From positions 50,275,718 to 50,339,717 of the forward strand of contig CM031614.1 in assembly GCA_018398815.1 (NCBI GenBank): DNA of 64,000 nucleotides, given 5' to 3'. Below the pieces are notes generated by a model. That model made no database searches. It saw only the letters and a list, made by a program, of their open reading frames with translations, and had not been told where the DNA came from. The stretch is from Conus ventricosus. Its lineage: Eukaryota > Mollusca > Gastropoda > Neogastropoda > Conidae. Below, piece after piece: positions 43,001 to 54,649 of this stretch. The stretch's first letter is position 1. Every line of letters starts with the position of its first letter. A program made the translations under genes and the position numbers.

Positions 43001-46000
43001 GTCACAAAAAGAAAAAGTTCTGGATGCTGAAGGTTTGCGGCCACTATGGCCTCCAAAGCTGACAGCGAATTTCCGACAGAACCAGAAAGTCCCTGCTGCG
43101 AAGAATGGTAATTATCTTCAAACCAGTACTAGACGGTTAGTACAAGCAGAATAGACAGAACATCTGAATGTTATGTTTCCAACAGTAGCTGAGGAGCCAC
43201 CAGGGCAGTAGGCTGCACAGGCCACTCCATCCTCAAGACTTGGAACCGTCATGAAAACTTTTTGATAATGGGAATTTCGAACAAGGTCAGCATACAATGC
43301 CGTGACCCAAGAGCTGTAGACTCTTTGCGAAAAGCTGCAAGATGCAAAACGGGAATCTCTGTGTGAAAAAGGTCCACGGAGGTTGATCCGGAACTTGAAA
43401 AATGCCACACAACTCCTAGGTCAAGACATAGCATTCCGCACGTGAGGCCGCATACGAAGCCGAACAGCGGATAACATTCGGGTTGTTTTCAAACATCTTT
43501 GAAAAAAAAACGGAGGGGTCAAAGACACAGTTCATAGCAGGACCTGACGGTTCTGAGTACAGTCGGATGTAATATATTTCAAAACAATTTCAGCCTGCTT
43601 GGACAGTGAAGTTCACACCGCCTCTGCGGACATGCTGTACAAAGGGTGGTGCGGAACGCTCCAAACATGAGACGAAGCCCTGATGGTGGATAGGGTCCCA
43701 AGAGTTTGAGAAGAAGATCTTGCGGAGCCTACACAGCACTACCGTATCCAGTTTTGGAACGGACCAGGGCTCTGTAAGAGGTGCAACAAAGTTTTCTTAT
43801 CACGCCCAAGTCGTGTGTCTAGCACCCGTAAAATATTCAGTGCTTTCTGGCATGCAGTTTGAGGTTTTAGATAGGCCTGAGAAAGTTAATTTTTGGTCAC
43901 AAATGACTCCCCAAAATTGCCTCTTTAAACACTGGAAGGGGAGATTTCCCACTTGAAGTTCAGGATCTGGAAAAAAACTGACAAATTATGAAGTGAATAC
44001 ACTGCGTCTTTGGTGAGAAAAGGGGAAACCGGTTGTCATCTGCCCATCGATGGATTGTGATCTAACGCAAAGCTGGAGCCTGCGCTGGACAACCGGGTAC
44101 AGGTTTCCAGTTGCATAACATCCAAAATCATCCACATACAAGAGCAGTCTGAACCCTGCTGAACTGATTGAACAATGTTGTTTTGATTAATACTAAAAGA
44201 GGGCAGGAGACAGTATGCTCCCCTGTGGAACCCCAACTCCTGCTCGTGGAAATCCAGTGAGGGGTGCCAACCCGGCGACCGAAACTGTCGTTCTGCAAAA
44301 AATTTTGAATAAAAAGCGGAAAGATGACCGTCGAAAAACAAAAGCGAAGATGACCTCAAAATCCCAGATCGTGAGATCATGAAGTAACCCGACGTCCAGG
44401 TGTATCGAGCACTTCTCTAAGTCGAAAAATTGCCACTGCATGCGTTCTGTTCAAAAAAGCGTTCAAGTGTAGATTCCAGACGAAATCAAATGGTCAACTG
44501 TAACCGATGTTTGCGGAAACCACACGTTCTTCGCCAAAAGGCCACGTTTCAAGGGCCACATGAGCCTGGACATTGACCATGTTTTCCATCAAATTACAAA
44601 CACAGCTGGGCAAAGCTATGGGACGGTAGTTTTGATTGGTTAAAAGATCTTTTTCCAGGGGGGAATTGGAAAAAGAGGGCTTTCCCGCAAAAGTGGAAAG
44701 AATCCAGTAGTCCACACATGGTTTGTATCCCTTACAGGAAATGTTCAGACCTATGTTGCGGAAGATGTTTCAAGAGTGGATAATGGATGTCATCTAGACC
44801 TGGAGAGGAATCGCTGCAAGAGAGTGCACTAGAGGCAGATTTCAGCTCGTTAAACGTGAAAGAAAAAGTTAGTCTTCCATTTGTCTGACGATAAGTTGCA
44901 GGGTGATTTTTCTTTAAGGGTTTTATTTTTGACAAAAGTGGTTGATTTGTAAGAAGAAGGAGGAATTCTTTTACTATGGTTGAGCCAGCAGATTAGCACT
45001 GCTTTTTTCTCTGTTATTAATGAGTCGCAAAACTTGACTGGTGCCAGGAACGGGTTCTTTCCCGTTGATTGTTATGAGGTGCCACACTTTTTTCTTGGAA
45101 GTTTTCGCGTCAGCCTGGAGCAGTAACTTCTCCAGACCGACGTTACTGATTTTAAAATGTGTCTCGATTTAGCTCGAGTTTCTGTAGCTCCACGTTGGGA
45201 CCCGAAGGTCGATGTAAACCTGACGCTGAGCCCGTTTTTTATCTTGGAAATTTGGGGTGGCAGTCTGAAGCAAAACCAGGTGTTTTTGGCATTGAAGTTT
45301 ATCGGAAGACACTGAATACAAGCGTTAGCACACTTGATCTAGGTTAGCGATCGATTCTGCCTGGGTCCAGGACTCTGAAGAAAATCATGCGTCCTGGAAA
45401 TGCCTTAGAAATCGTGGCTGCAAATAGATCCCAGTTGTGCTTTCTTATAATTTTATATGTTGAGAGAAGAGACGTGTGATCAGTTATACAGGTTGTAGGA
45501 CAGGGAAATGGTCACTTCGTGCAGATCGGCCATGGACCAGACCACTCATAGTCCAGGACCAGCGAGGGTCACAAACCGAACAAATCTAAACACAATGAAC
45601 CTGGAAGAGTGGAGGCAAGTTGCGGATCCGTCGGTTCAGGACAACACAATCCAATTCCGAAAGGACTTCCTCAAGTAGCAGACCTCTGATGACGAACTGA
45701 CACTACCCCCAAAGAGATTGTGACTCGTTAAAGCACCCCAACAGCAAAAAATGTCGAGGAAGTTCATCCCTATCTGACTGACAAGGTCCCTGAAGACAAC
45801 CGTGCAAGAAGAGTAGATAAAGAAATCAGATTGGCACAGTCCTTGGAAGAGTGACTCTCGCAGCGACACCTAAGGGAGGTAACAGAGCGGACAGGACTAT
45901 ACAGCAAAGTTTTGTGTAGGAGAAGGGGCAAAACCGCCCGACAGTTCCCAACGTGGATGTTTGCTGGTTTTTGAAGAGAATAGAAAGCCAGAAAGATAAA

Positions 46001-46133
46001 GGTCTGCTGCTTTGAAATTTGAGTCCTGAAGACCACACGACCGAAGTTTTGAAGAGATTGACACAGAAGTGCTGCTGCAACCTCAAAGTTGGGAATTATC
46101 CACGGATATTCCAATGAATATTGTACTATCCAT
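42300..46133 (-). pseudogene. LINE-A ORF2: APE endonuclease, reverse transcriptase, RNase H (broken)
   Basis: From the ATG at 46133: an endonuclease beginning with an STIF lead-in and carrying a broken GDFNAHN-type region near 45720; the RT fingers and palm (HRTTVDHLI-like near 44480, HEQELG and GSILSPALF near 44200-44250, FVDD-type site degraded near 44130); then RNase H (SLEDGVACAAYC near 43210-43240) and its end in the duplicated segment. The role would be target nicking and reverse transcription. Numerous single-base indels leave no frame over about 140 codons. Confidence 0.8.
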
Positions 46134-46179
46134 GGTGCAGAGGGTGAAAAGAGAGAGATCACGTCCATCTCCTCCTCAC

Positions 46180-47503
46180 GGTCTGCCGCCAATGGAGTGA
46201 ATTTGATTTAATTTTCACTGGAGTATGTTGGTCTAACAGGCCTCTGGCAACTTGCCAACAGGTGAAGGTGGTCTTGGATTGGAGACGGTGGAGGTTCTTC
46301 CTCATCTCCACCATCTCCACACGGGGGTGAACTCCTTGCCCCACGGGACACTGGACAGAGAGGTTCGAGGGGGTATTGCTGGTTTGTTATCTGCCCAGCA
46401 GCAGATTGTAGACTGCTGCAGTCTGAGGGGTGGCCGGATTTTTTGCCTCCACCCAGGCAGTCCTTTGGTTGAAGGTGGGGGAACCGACGTCCGTGAAGAC
46501 CAACCCCTCTGTCTTTTTATTTTCCACCAGAGTTGAAGTTCGTAGTCACTTGCATGTATTCGAAAACGAAAAGTCATCAGTCTGACAGCCGACGATCGAG
46601 TGGAAAGACTGGTGGGATACTTTCCTTACAGAGCCGAACCATAGGAAGCGGCTGGGTCGCTCTGACTGCCCACAACCTGCTTGCGGGCCTCATAAAAGAA
46701 AAATTTTTTCAGTTTAATTCGTGAATGGCGGATTCCTGAATCCAAAGAGGACAGTTGCTTGAAGAGGAGGGATGGCCCCACTGCAGTTAGCACAATGTGG
46801 CCGATCTTGTCACGGCCCATCATGGGTTGCCTGCAGCAAAACACCGCTACCTCTTGGCCCTGAACAGCGGTCCCTGACTGGCCAAACTTCCTGGCACCTG
46901 AAGCACACCTCAACGGGGATGAACATATAACTGAAAACCCGACATTCAGGTACCAACTTGAGGACCGAGCAGCACAAGGTTATGAAGGTCAGAAAGAGGG
47001 TTTGGTGGCCACTCTTTCCCGCACTTCTTGACAGTCACCCTGCGCACCTCCGTCCACCTGGGAATGCCAGCTCCGTTTCTCGATTTCCGGCCTCGGAACA
47101 ACCTGATAAATCCCGGCAGCGAATCACGCCCGTTGATGATTTGTACTGTGGGGAGTTACCCTGATCTCCCTCCCACTAGTTTAGTTGCCTTCACAGCTGT
47201 TCAGATTGTTTTGGCGATGTTGCATTGATGAGAAACAGCCATTTCCAACCTCTTGATGACCGAGGACACCTCCTATACCTTGAAAGCCCTTTTGGATAGC
47301 AAAAGGGCTCAGAGCTGAAAGGGGTCTGTCCTGCTCCGTCCCTTCCATCACGAGCCAGGAAGCCCAGAACCTGTCTTCTGTCGTACCTCAGTATCTGAAT
47401 CGCTGTCAGAATAAAGATCTCCTGAAACAGGGGATGCTGCTTTTCTCTTCTTTTTGGGGGGGATGTTTTTTGATAAAGCCATATTTAGTTTAGTATGTTT
47501 CAT
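46180..47503 (-). pseudogene. LINE-A ORF1 (gag-like, CCHC zinc knuckles), broken
   Basis: Starts at the ATG at 47503 (MKHTKLNMAL). It aligns with the better-preserved copy B gag. A basic and serine-rich N-terminus, a central RNA-binding-like region and knuckle remnants (near 46800-46900) are visible in shifting frames, followed by a proline/serine-rich end (46200-46500). It would package the element RNA. Frameshifted throughout. Confidence 0.75.
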
Positions 47504-48217
47504 CTCTCCCTTACCCACCCACCTTGGAGTCCAACTAAGGGGTCAGGGCCAAGAAACCAATGTCTTGACCCCTTCCAGGCTTCGGGAGAGATATACGACA
47601 AACAGAAACTACCAACCCTATCCCCCCTGATCATGCTCAACTCCCGGGGACAGAGAGCTGAGCACTGCAGGGGTTAACTTGGCCAGTAGGGGAACTGTCT
47701 GTCTTGACCCAGCCCCAAGAAGGGGAGCCGATTAGTACACCCGGGCCAAAGTGTACTTCCTGTCTAGGAGAGGTCCGAGCCAAAGTGATGTGTTGAGAGC
47801 GCTGGCCCTCTCAATCACCAGGATCTCATTCCCCTCCGACACAGGTCGCACCGCACGGCAAACACGGCGGATCCTTAAGGAGACCACAGAGAGAAAAGGA
47901 GTGTGGAAAAGAAGACTCGAAGGGGAGACGAAGATAGAAAAGGGCCAAATAAAGGCAGAAAACAAGAAAAGGAGAAAGGCGGGTTACTCTTAGTCAGGAT
48001 CCTCACCCTTAGCCTATCTGACATGGGAAGCCCTACCAGGGGCATCAACTCCTTACCACGTTACGCTTAGGCCAGACAGCATCTCGACTTCTCAGGCCTA
48101 GAAGCAATTGGAAAAAAAACAGCCTATCTCTAAGTATTGATGCCCCCGCCAGCAAAAGCCTAAGGGATCACAGGACCACGCAAGCCCTCCGACCACGGCA
48201 AGGTTGCAACCCCCCCA
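47504..48217 (-). promoter_or_regulatory. LINE-A 5' untranslated region / internal promoter region
   Basis: About 715 bases without a frame, matching 51214-51922 and 52476-53215. All three copies end at the same outer sequence (minus strand GGGGTTGCGACCTTGTCGTGGTCGG and onward), defining the true 5' end of the family. A compact pairing, GACC-loop-GGTC flanked by CCCTCC/GGAGGG in copies B and C, sits at this end. Confidence 0.7.
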
Positions 48218-49814
48218 GGGAGAACAGTCGGATATAATAATTCAAAGACAGTTTCAGCCTGCGGTTGGACAATGAAGGTTCACCCGCCTCTGCGTACAGG
48301 CTGTACACAGGGGTGGTGCGGAACGCTCCAAGACAGACGAAAGCCCTTGATGGTGGATAGGGTCCAAGAGTTTGAGGTAAGACGATCTTGCGGAGCCGTA
48401 GACAGCACAACCATAGTCCAGTTTGAAACGGACCAAAGCTCTGTAGAGGTGCAGCAAAGTTTTCTTATCAGCGCCCAGTCGGTGTGCGCTACGACCCGCA
48501 GAATATTCAGTGCTTTCTGGCAAGCAGTTTTGAGGTGTTTGATGTGGCTGAGAAAGTTAAGTTTCTGGTCAAAAATGACTCCCAGAAATTTGGCCTCTTT
48601 AACAGCTGGAATGGGAGATTTCCCTACTTGAAGTTCAGGATCTGGGAAAAACTGACGGAAATTATGGAAGTGAATACACTGCGTCTTTGCTGGAGAAAAG
48701 GTGAAACCGTTTTCATCCGCCCACCGATGGATTTTATCTACGCAAAGCTGGAGCCTGCGCTAGACACTCGGGTACAGGCTTCCAGTTGCGTAGACAGCGA
48801 AATCATCCACAAACAATGAGCAGTCTGAACCCTGCTGAACTGATTGAACAATGTTGATTTTAATACTTAAGAGGGCAGGAGACAGTATGCTCCCCTGTGG
48901 AACTCCCAACTCCTGCTCGTGGACAGAGAGAGTGGTGCCAACCCGGACCTGAAACTGTCGTTCTGCCAAAAAATTTTGAATAAAAAGCGGAAGATGACCT
49001 CGAAAACCCAGATCGTGGAGATCATGAAGTATCCCCGACTTCCAGGTGGTATCGTAGGGCCCTTTTCCAAGTCAAAGAAAATGGCCACTGCATGCTGTCT
49101 GTTCAAAATGGCTTTCCGAAGTGTAGATTCCAGACGAATCAAATGGTCAACAGTAGTCCGATGTTTGCTGAAACCACACTGTTCTTTCGCCAAAAGGCCA
49201 TCGGTTTCGAGTTTCCACATGAGCCTAGCATTGACCATTTTCTCCATCAATTACAGACACAGCTGGTCAAAGCTATGGGACGGTAGTTTGATGGATTAGA
49301 AAGATCTTTTCCAGGTTTGGGGATTGAAATAATGAGGGCTTTCCGCCAAGAGGGTGGAAAGAAACCTGTAGTCCCCCACATGGTTGTATACCTGTAGCAG
49401 TATGTTCAGACCTTCTTGCGGAAGATGTTTCAACAGTTGATAATGAATTTCATCTATACCTGGAGAGGACTCGCTGCAAGAAAGTAAGGCAGATTTCAGC
49501 TCGTTTAACGTGAAAGGAAGATTGTAGTCTTCCATGTTGTCGGACGAAAAGTTGCAGGGTGATTTTTCTTTTAGGGCTTTGTTTTTGACAAAAGTGGCTG
49601 ATTTGTTAGGAGGAATTCTTTTCAATTGTTGAAGCAAGCAGATTAGCAACTGCTTTTTTCTCCGTTATTAAAGAGTCCGAAAGGTCTTCTGGCTTTGAAT
49701 TTGAGTTTCCTGAAGAGCCACGACGGAAGGTTTTATAGATTGACACAGAAGCTGCAGCTCCTCAAAGTTGGAATTTAGTCCACGGATATTCCAATGGAAT
49801 ATTGTACTATCCAT
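48218..49814 (-). pseudogene. LINE-B ORF2: endonuclease start fused to reverse transcriptase, 3'-truncated
   Basis: From the ATG at 49814 the endonuclease lead (WNIRGLNSNFEEL, VALQETQ) runs about 40 codons, then jumps to sequence that in copy A lies just before the RT. RT parts seen: KEQCGFSKHRTTVDHLIRLEST (near 49130-49180), HEQELGVPQGSILSPALL (near 48870-48920), SLFVDDFAVYATGS (near 48790-48830, catalytic FVDD intact) and LYRALVRFKLDYGCAVYGS (near 48390-48450). A handful of frame changes. It ends abruptly at LNYYIRLFS. Confidence 0.85.
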
Positions 49815-49859
49815 GGTGCAGAGGGCGAAAAGGAGAGAGATCAGGTCATCTCCTCATCA

Positions 49860-51213
49860 ACATCTGCTTCTAAAGGTGTAAATTTTTGCTTAATTTCACT
49901 GGACTTTGTCTTCAGACCTGCTGGCAGGCTTGCCAACAGGTGAAGGTCTGGATTTGGGAGACGGTGGAGGCTTCTTCCTCATCTCCACCATCTCCACACT
50001 GGGATGAATTCCCTTGCCCGCACGGGCACTGGACATGGGAGTTCGAGGTGCGGGTGCTGGTTTTTTAATCTGCCCAGCAGCAGATGTTGTAGACTGCTGG
50101 GCAGTCTGAGGGGTGGCGGATTTTTGCCCAGCAGCAGATGGAGTAGACTGCTGAGCAGTCTGGGGGGTGGCAGATTTTTTGCCCCCACCAGGGGCACCTA
50201 CTTTGGGTTGGGAGGTGGTGGACTTGCTTCCACCAAAGCTTATGTCTTCCTTGCAAAGTTTTGGAGGAAAGTAAAATCGTCAGTCTGGCAGCAGACTGAA
50301 CGAGTCGATATTTTTTTTACCGCCGAAGCGTATGAAGATGCTGTTGGCGTCTGACTGCCAACAACCTGCCTGCGGGCTTCAAAAAACGAGATCTTTTCTG
50401 TTTTGACCTTTTGGATGGTTGACTCTTGTACCCAGACAGGGCAGTTGCGTGAAGAGGAGGGGTGGTCGCCACCGCAGTTTGCACAATGCGCCGGGTCTTT
50501 ACATGGCCCATCATGGGTTGCCTTGCAACAAACCCCACACACCTCCTGCCCAGAACAACGGTCTCTGACATGACCAAACTTCTGGCATTTGAAGCAACGC
50601 ATGGGAGATGGAACATACATTTGTATACGGACATTCAAATATCCTACTTTGATGACAGGAGGTAGCACAGGGTTGCAGAATGTCAGAAAGAGGGTGTTGG
50701 TGGCCACTCTTTCTGCACCTTTTTTCACCGTCACCCTATGCACCTCTGTCACACCCTGGGATGCCAGCTCCGCCTTGATTTCTGCCTCTGAGACACCTCG
50801 AAGATCTGGGCAACGAATGACTCCCTTAGAGGAATTCAGCTGTTTATGGGGGGTCACCCGGATCTCTCGGTCTACCAGCTTTGTAGCTTTCAGCAGCTGC
50901 TCCGATTGTTTTTTACTTTACACTGGATGAGAAATGTGCCGTTTCTGAGTCGCTTAATGGACTGTGGGTCTCCTGCAATACCTTGGAAGCCCTTCTGTAT
51001 TGCAAATGGGCTTAATGCAGAAAGAGGTTTGTCCTGCTCCTTACTTTCCATGATCAACCAAGAGGACCAAAATCCTGACAACTGCTTTGTTTCATTTTCA
51101 GAATCAGAGTCTCCATCGGACTCCTGTGACGACCTTTGCGAAAGTAACTGAACTTTCCTTTTTTGGGGGGATGATGCTTGAATGAAGTCATATTTAGAGG
51201 CAAAAAATTTCAT
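49860..51213 (-). pseudogene. LINE-B ORF1 (gag-like with three CCHC zinc knuckles), best-preserved copy
   Basis: Starts at the ATG at 51213 (MKFFASKYDF). The first frame runs to about 50890, then one frame change leads to 50857-50240, and a further change to a proline/serine-rich C-terminus ending near 49860. It contains an acidic/serine N-terminus (SDGDSDSENE), an RNA-binding-like middle (VTEVHRVTVKKGAERV) and three zinc knuckles in tandem beginning CFKCQKFGHVRDRC (50440-50580), then a helical FFEARRQVVGS segment. It binds the element RNA in the family. Only two or three breaks, so errors in sequencing could account for them. Confidence 0.85.
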
Positions 51214-51922
51214 CTCTCCCTTACCCACCCACCTTGGAGTCCAACTAAGGGGCCAGGGCCAAGAATCACTGTCTTGACCCCTTCCAGGCTTCAGGAGAGA
51301 CATACAGACAAAAACCTACCAACCCTATCCCCCTGATCATGCTCAACTCCCGGGAACAGAGCTGAGCACTGCAGGGTTACCTTGGCCAGCCGGAGAAATG
51401 CCTGTTTTGACCCAGCCCCAAGAAGGGGAGCCGATTAGTACACCCGGGCCAAAGTGTACTCCCTGTCTAGGAGAGGTCCGAGCCAAAGTGATGTGTTGAG
51501 TGCTCGCCCTCTCAATCACCAGGATCTCATTCCCCTCCGACACAGGTCGCACCGCACGGCCAACGCGGCGGATCTTAAGGAGACCACAGAGAGAAAAGGA
51601 GTGTGGAAAAGAAGACTTGAAGGGGGGACGAAGATAGAAAAGGACCAAATAAGGAAGGCAGAAAAAAAAGAAAAAAAAAGAGAAAGGCGGGTTACTCTTA
51701 GTCAGGATCCTCACCCTTAGCCTATCTGACATGGGAAGCCCTACCAGGGGCATCAACTCCTTACCACGTTACGCTTAGGCCATACAGCATCTTCACCTCT
51801 CAGGCCTACAAGCAGTGTGAAAAACAGCCTATTCCCAAGTATTGATGCCCCCGCCAGCAAAGCCTAAGGGATCACTGGACCGCGCAAGCCCTCCGACCAC
51901 GACAAGGTCGCAACCCCTGGAG
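51214..51922 (-). promoter_or_regulatory. LINE-B 5' untranslated region
   Basis: Aligned along its length with the other two copies. The outer end is at about 51922, immediately abutting truncated gag sequence of copy C. Confidence 0.7.
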
Positions 51923-52475
51923 GGGATGACCTGAGGCAGCACAGGGTTGCAGAATGTCAGAAAGAGGGTGTTGGTGGCCACTCTCTCTGCACCTTTCTTT
52001 ACCGTCACCCTGTGCACCTCCGTCACACCCTGGGACGCCAGCTCCGTTTTGATCTCTGCCTCTGAGACACCTGATAAATCGCGGCAGCGTGTCACACCTT
52101 TCGACGAATTCAAACTGTTTGTGCGGAGTCACCTTGATCTCCCTGTCCGCAAGTTTTGTTGCCCTCAGCAGCTGTTCAGATTGTTTTTTGTGATCTACAT
52201 TGAATAAGAAACGAGCCATTCCTCAACCTCTTGATGGACGGAGAGTCACCTGCTATACTTGAAAGCCCTTTGGATAGCAAAAGGGCTCAGAGCTGAAAGG
52301 GGTCTTTCATGCTCCGTCCCTTCCATCACGAGCCAGGAAGCCCAGAAACCTGTCCTCTGTCTAACCTCCGTATCGGAATCACTGTCAGTATCGAAATCCC
52401 CTGAAATAGGGGATGCTGCCTTCTTTTTGGGGCTGGATATTTTTTGAAAAAAGCCATATTTAGTTTGTGTTTCAT
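51923..52475 (-). pseudogene. LINE-C gag N-terminal fragment
   Basis: Same N-terminal half as copies A and B (PKRRQHPL-like basic start, an FNVDHKKQSEQLLRATKLADREI segment, then VTPHKQ). The zinc knuckles are absent because the copy is cut. Confidence 0.8.
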
Positions 52476-53215
52476 CCCTCCCTTACCCACCCACCTTGGA
52501 GTCCAACTAAGGGGCCAGGGCCAAGAAACCAATGTCTTGACCCTTCCAGGCTTCGGGGAGAAGAGATAAACGACAAACAGAAACCACAACCCTATCCCCC
52601 CTGATCATGCTCAACTCCCGGGGACAGAGAGCTGAGAACTGCAGGGGTTCACATGGCCAGCAGGGGAACTGCCCAATCTTGACCCAGCCCCAAGAAGGGG
52701 AGCCGATTAGTACACCCGGGCCAAGTGTACCCCCTGTCTAGGAGAGGTCCGAGCCAAAGTGATGTGTTGAGAGCACCGGCCTCCTCAGGCACATGGCCCT
52801 CTCAATCACCAGGATCTCATCCCCTTCGACACAGGTCGCACGCACGGCAAACGCGGCGGATCTTAAGGAGACCAGAGAGAAAAGGAGTGTGGAAAAGAAG
52901 ACTTGAAGGGGAGACGAAGATAGAAAAGGGCCAATAAGAAGGCAGAAAACAAGAAAAGGAGAAAGAGGGGTTACTCTTAGTCAGGATCCTCACCCTTAGC
53001 CTATCTGACATGGGAAAGCCCTACCAGGGGCATCAACTCCTTACCACGTTACGCTTAGGCCAGACAGCATCTTAGCCTCTCGGACCTAGAAGCAGTTTGA
53101 AAATAAAACAGCCTACCTCGAGTATTGATTGCCCCCGCCAGCAAAGCCTAAGGGATTCACTGGACCGCGCAAGCCCTCCGACCACGACAAGGTCGCAACC
53201 CCCGGAGGGGCTTGG
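51923..53215 (-). mobile_element. LINE copy C: complete 5' end, cut inside gag
   Basis: 5' untranslated region 53215-52476, then the gag N-terminal half from the ATG at 52475 (MKHKLNMAFF) to about 51923, with two frame changes. It stops at the codons for CNPVLPQVI, where copy B begins. The right border (53215) is followed by unrelated satellite. Confidence 0.85.
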
Positions 53216-53900
53216 CTGCCGAGAAAGTTCCGTTATTACTTATCCCTGGTGGACAGTGAAGTACTACAGCACTTTTTATCAGCAGTTGTAAAGACAGGAA
53301 GGAAACGTTCTTGGCAGCAGTAGTCGCTGGCTGGGAGGGGGTGGGGGAGAAGGGTGGCAGAAGGTTGGAGTGAAGATACAGAAATGTAGCCACTTCGTCA
53401 CCGGCAGACAGCAGGAGTACCGACATCACTTGTCCCTGTGGATGATGAAGTACCTACAGCACGCTTGTCACCAAAGACAGGAAAGTGGGGGTAGGATATG
53501 GAGGGGAGGGGGGACAGAGTTGGAGTGAGAGACAGCAAAGTACTTACAGGACACTTCGTCATTGGTCGTAAGCGGGAAGTACAAAAATACTCGTCCCTGG
53601 TGGACGGTTGAAGTACCTACAGCACTGTTTATCAGCAGTTGAAAAGACAGGAAGGAAACCTTGGCAGCAGTAATCGCTGGCCTGGGAGGAGGGGGAGGGG
53701 AAGAGAAGGGGGGGCGGAGGGTTGGAGCGAGAGATAGGAAAGTAGCCACTTCATCATGGCGGTACAGCAGAAGTGCCGACACTACTTGTCCCTGGTGGAT
53801 GGGTGAAGTACTACAGCATTTGTGTCACAAAGACAGCAAATATCACAGCCACTGGGTGACAGCAGGAAGTTCTGATATTACTGTCCCTGGTGGACCAAAG
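53215..53900 (+). repeat. Satellite of about 172-189-bp units, running into the gap
   Basis: The motif TCCCTGGTGGA...TGAAGTAC(C)TACAGCAC recurs at about 53237, 53426, 53600, 53787 and 53884. A longer match (CAGCAGTTG(T/A)AAAGACAGGAAGGAAAC) at 53280 and 53633 indicates a two-unit higher-order period near 355 bp. Between units are G-rich stretches (GGGAGGGGG...). Confidence 0.8.
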
Positions 53901-54000
53901 NNNNNNNNNNNNNNNNNNNNNNNNNNNNNNNNNNNNNNNNNNNNNNNNNNNNNNNNNNNNNNNNNNNNNNNNNNNNNNNNNNNNNNNNNNNNNNNNNNNN
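53901..54000. other. Assembly gap (100 N)
   Basis: Exactly 100 Ns, a different fixed size from the gap at 26064, inside the satellite. Confidence 1.
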
Positions 54001-54152
54001 CATCATGTCGTGTTCTGCGTGCCCTAGCCACAGTGAACTTCTGACGGTGAACACTGCCCCTACGGCCGAAAGGCCATGGGAATTTTAACGTCAACTTTGA
54101 TAAGGTCGTACTTATGGAGCAAAAGCGCTGTTTAATCGCTGCATTTGTGCGT

Positions 54153-54154
<2 letters not shown>

Positions 54155-54210
<56 letters not shown>

Positions 54211-54211
54211 T

Positions 54212-54250
<39 letters not shown>
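54155..54250 (+). repeat. GT microsatellite
   Basis: GT runs with GCGTGTCTG interruptions, ending 57 bp before the exon acceptor at 54306. Confidence 0.95.
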
Positions 54251-54306
54251 GTCCGGGCGTTGGTGGATGCGTGCGTGTGTCTGACTGTCCGCCTGTCTGT
54301 GTACAG

Positions 54307-54491
54307 CAAACACCTGCCCCACCCTGTCTTACCCAACAAATGGGGCCCTGTCCTGTTTTCTCGGCAACCACGGCCAGGACTGCCTGATGGCGTGCAACAG
54401 CGACTGGACGTGCCCGCCTACACCGACGGTCGATTCACCTGCCCCTACTCTTCTGGATTCTGGATTCCGGGCGTGGTGCCCAACTGCGTGG
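54307..54491 (+). CDS. Host gene exon (sushi/CCP-like), SVEP1-like protein
   Basis: 185 bp between an acceptor (TGTGTACAG) and a donor (GTGAGT). The frame fits a phase of 2 nt carried in from upstream and 1 nt carried out. It encodes a proline-rich start and then VPAYTDGRFTCPYSSGFWIPG...NC, which has the aromatic/cysteine/glycine/tryptophan pattern of part of a sushi (CCP) domain. Earlier exons lie beyond the satellite and gap. Resemblance to SVEP1-like extracellular proteins rests on this and the following three exons together. Confidence 0.65.
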
Positions 54492-54649
54492 GTGAGTTCC
54501 AGCTTGTTTGGACTGTTTCCAGTTGTGTTTGTTGAGAGAGTGGAGTAAGGGTGCCGGTGTGCTGGACTGTTTACAGTGGTGGTTGTTGGAAGTGTTGCTG
54601 CACGCAGCCTGCTCGTGGCTGCAGCAGTGAGATGTTCTTTTGATTTAGC

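Larger units (their letters stand above)
41587..48217 (-). mobile_element. LINE copy A: complete 5' end, gag, endonuclease-RT-RNase H, duplicated 3' end
   Basis: Minus-strand element. Its 5' untranslated region is at 48217-47504, gag at 47503-46180 and ORF2 at 46133 to about 42300, followed by a second tandem copy of its last 704 bp. Gag with CCHC knuckles, APE-type endonuclease, RT and RNase H place it among the I/Jockey-group LINEs. The precise clade is not determined. Every ORF is frameshifted. The upstream side is fused directly to copy B. Confidence 0.8.
48218..51922 (-). mobile_element. LINE copy B: complete 5' end, 3' end cut inside RT region, endonuclease deleted
   Basis: 5' untranslated region 51922-51214, gag 51213-49860, ORF2 49814 to 48218. 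Its sequence stops at about 48218, past the RT palm, exactly where the 5' end of copy A begins. Most of the endonuclease domain (roughly 1 kb in copy A) is missing near 49680-49690. Confidence 0.85.
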
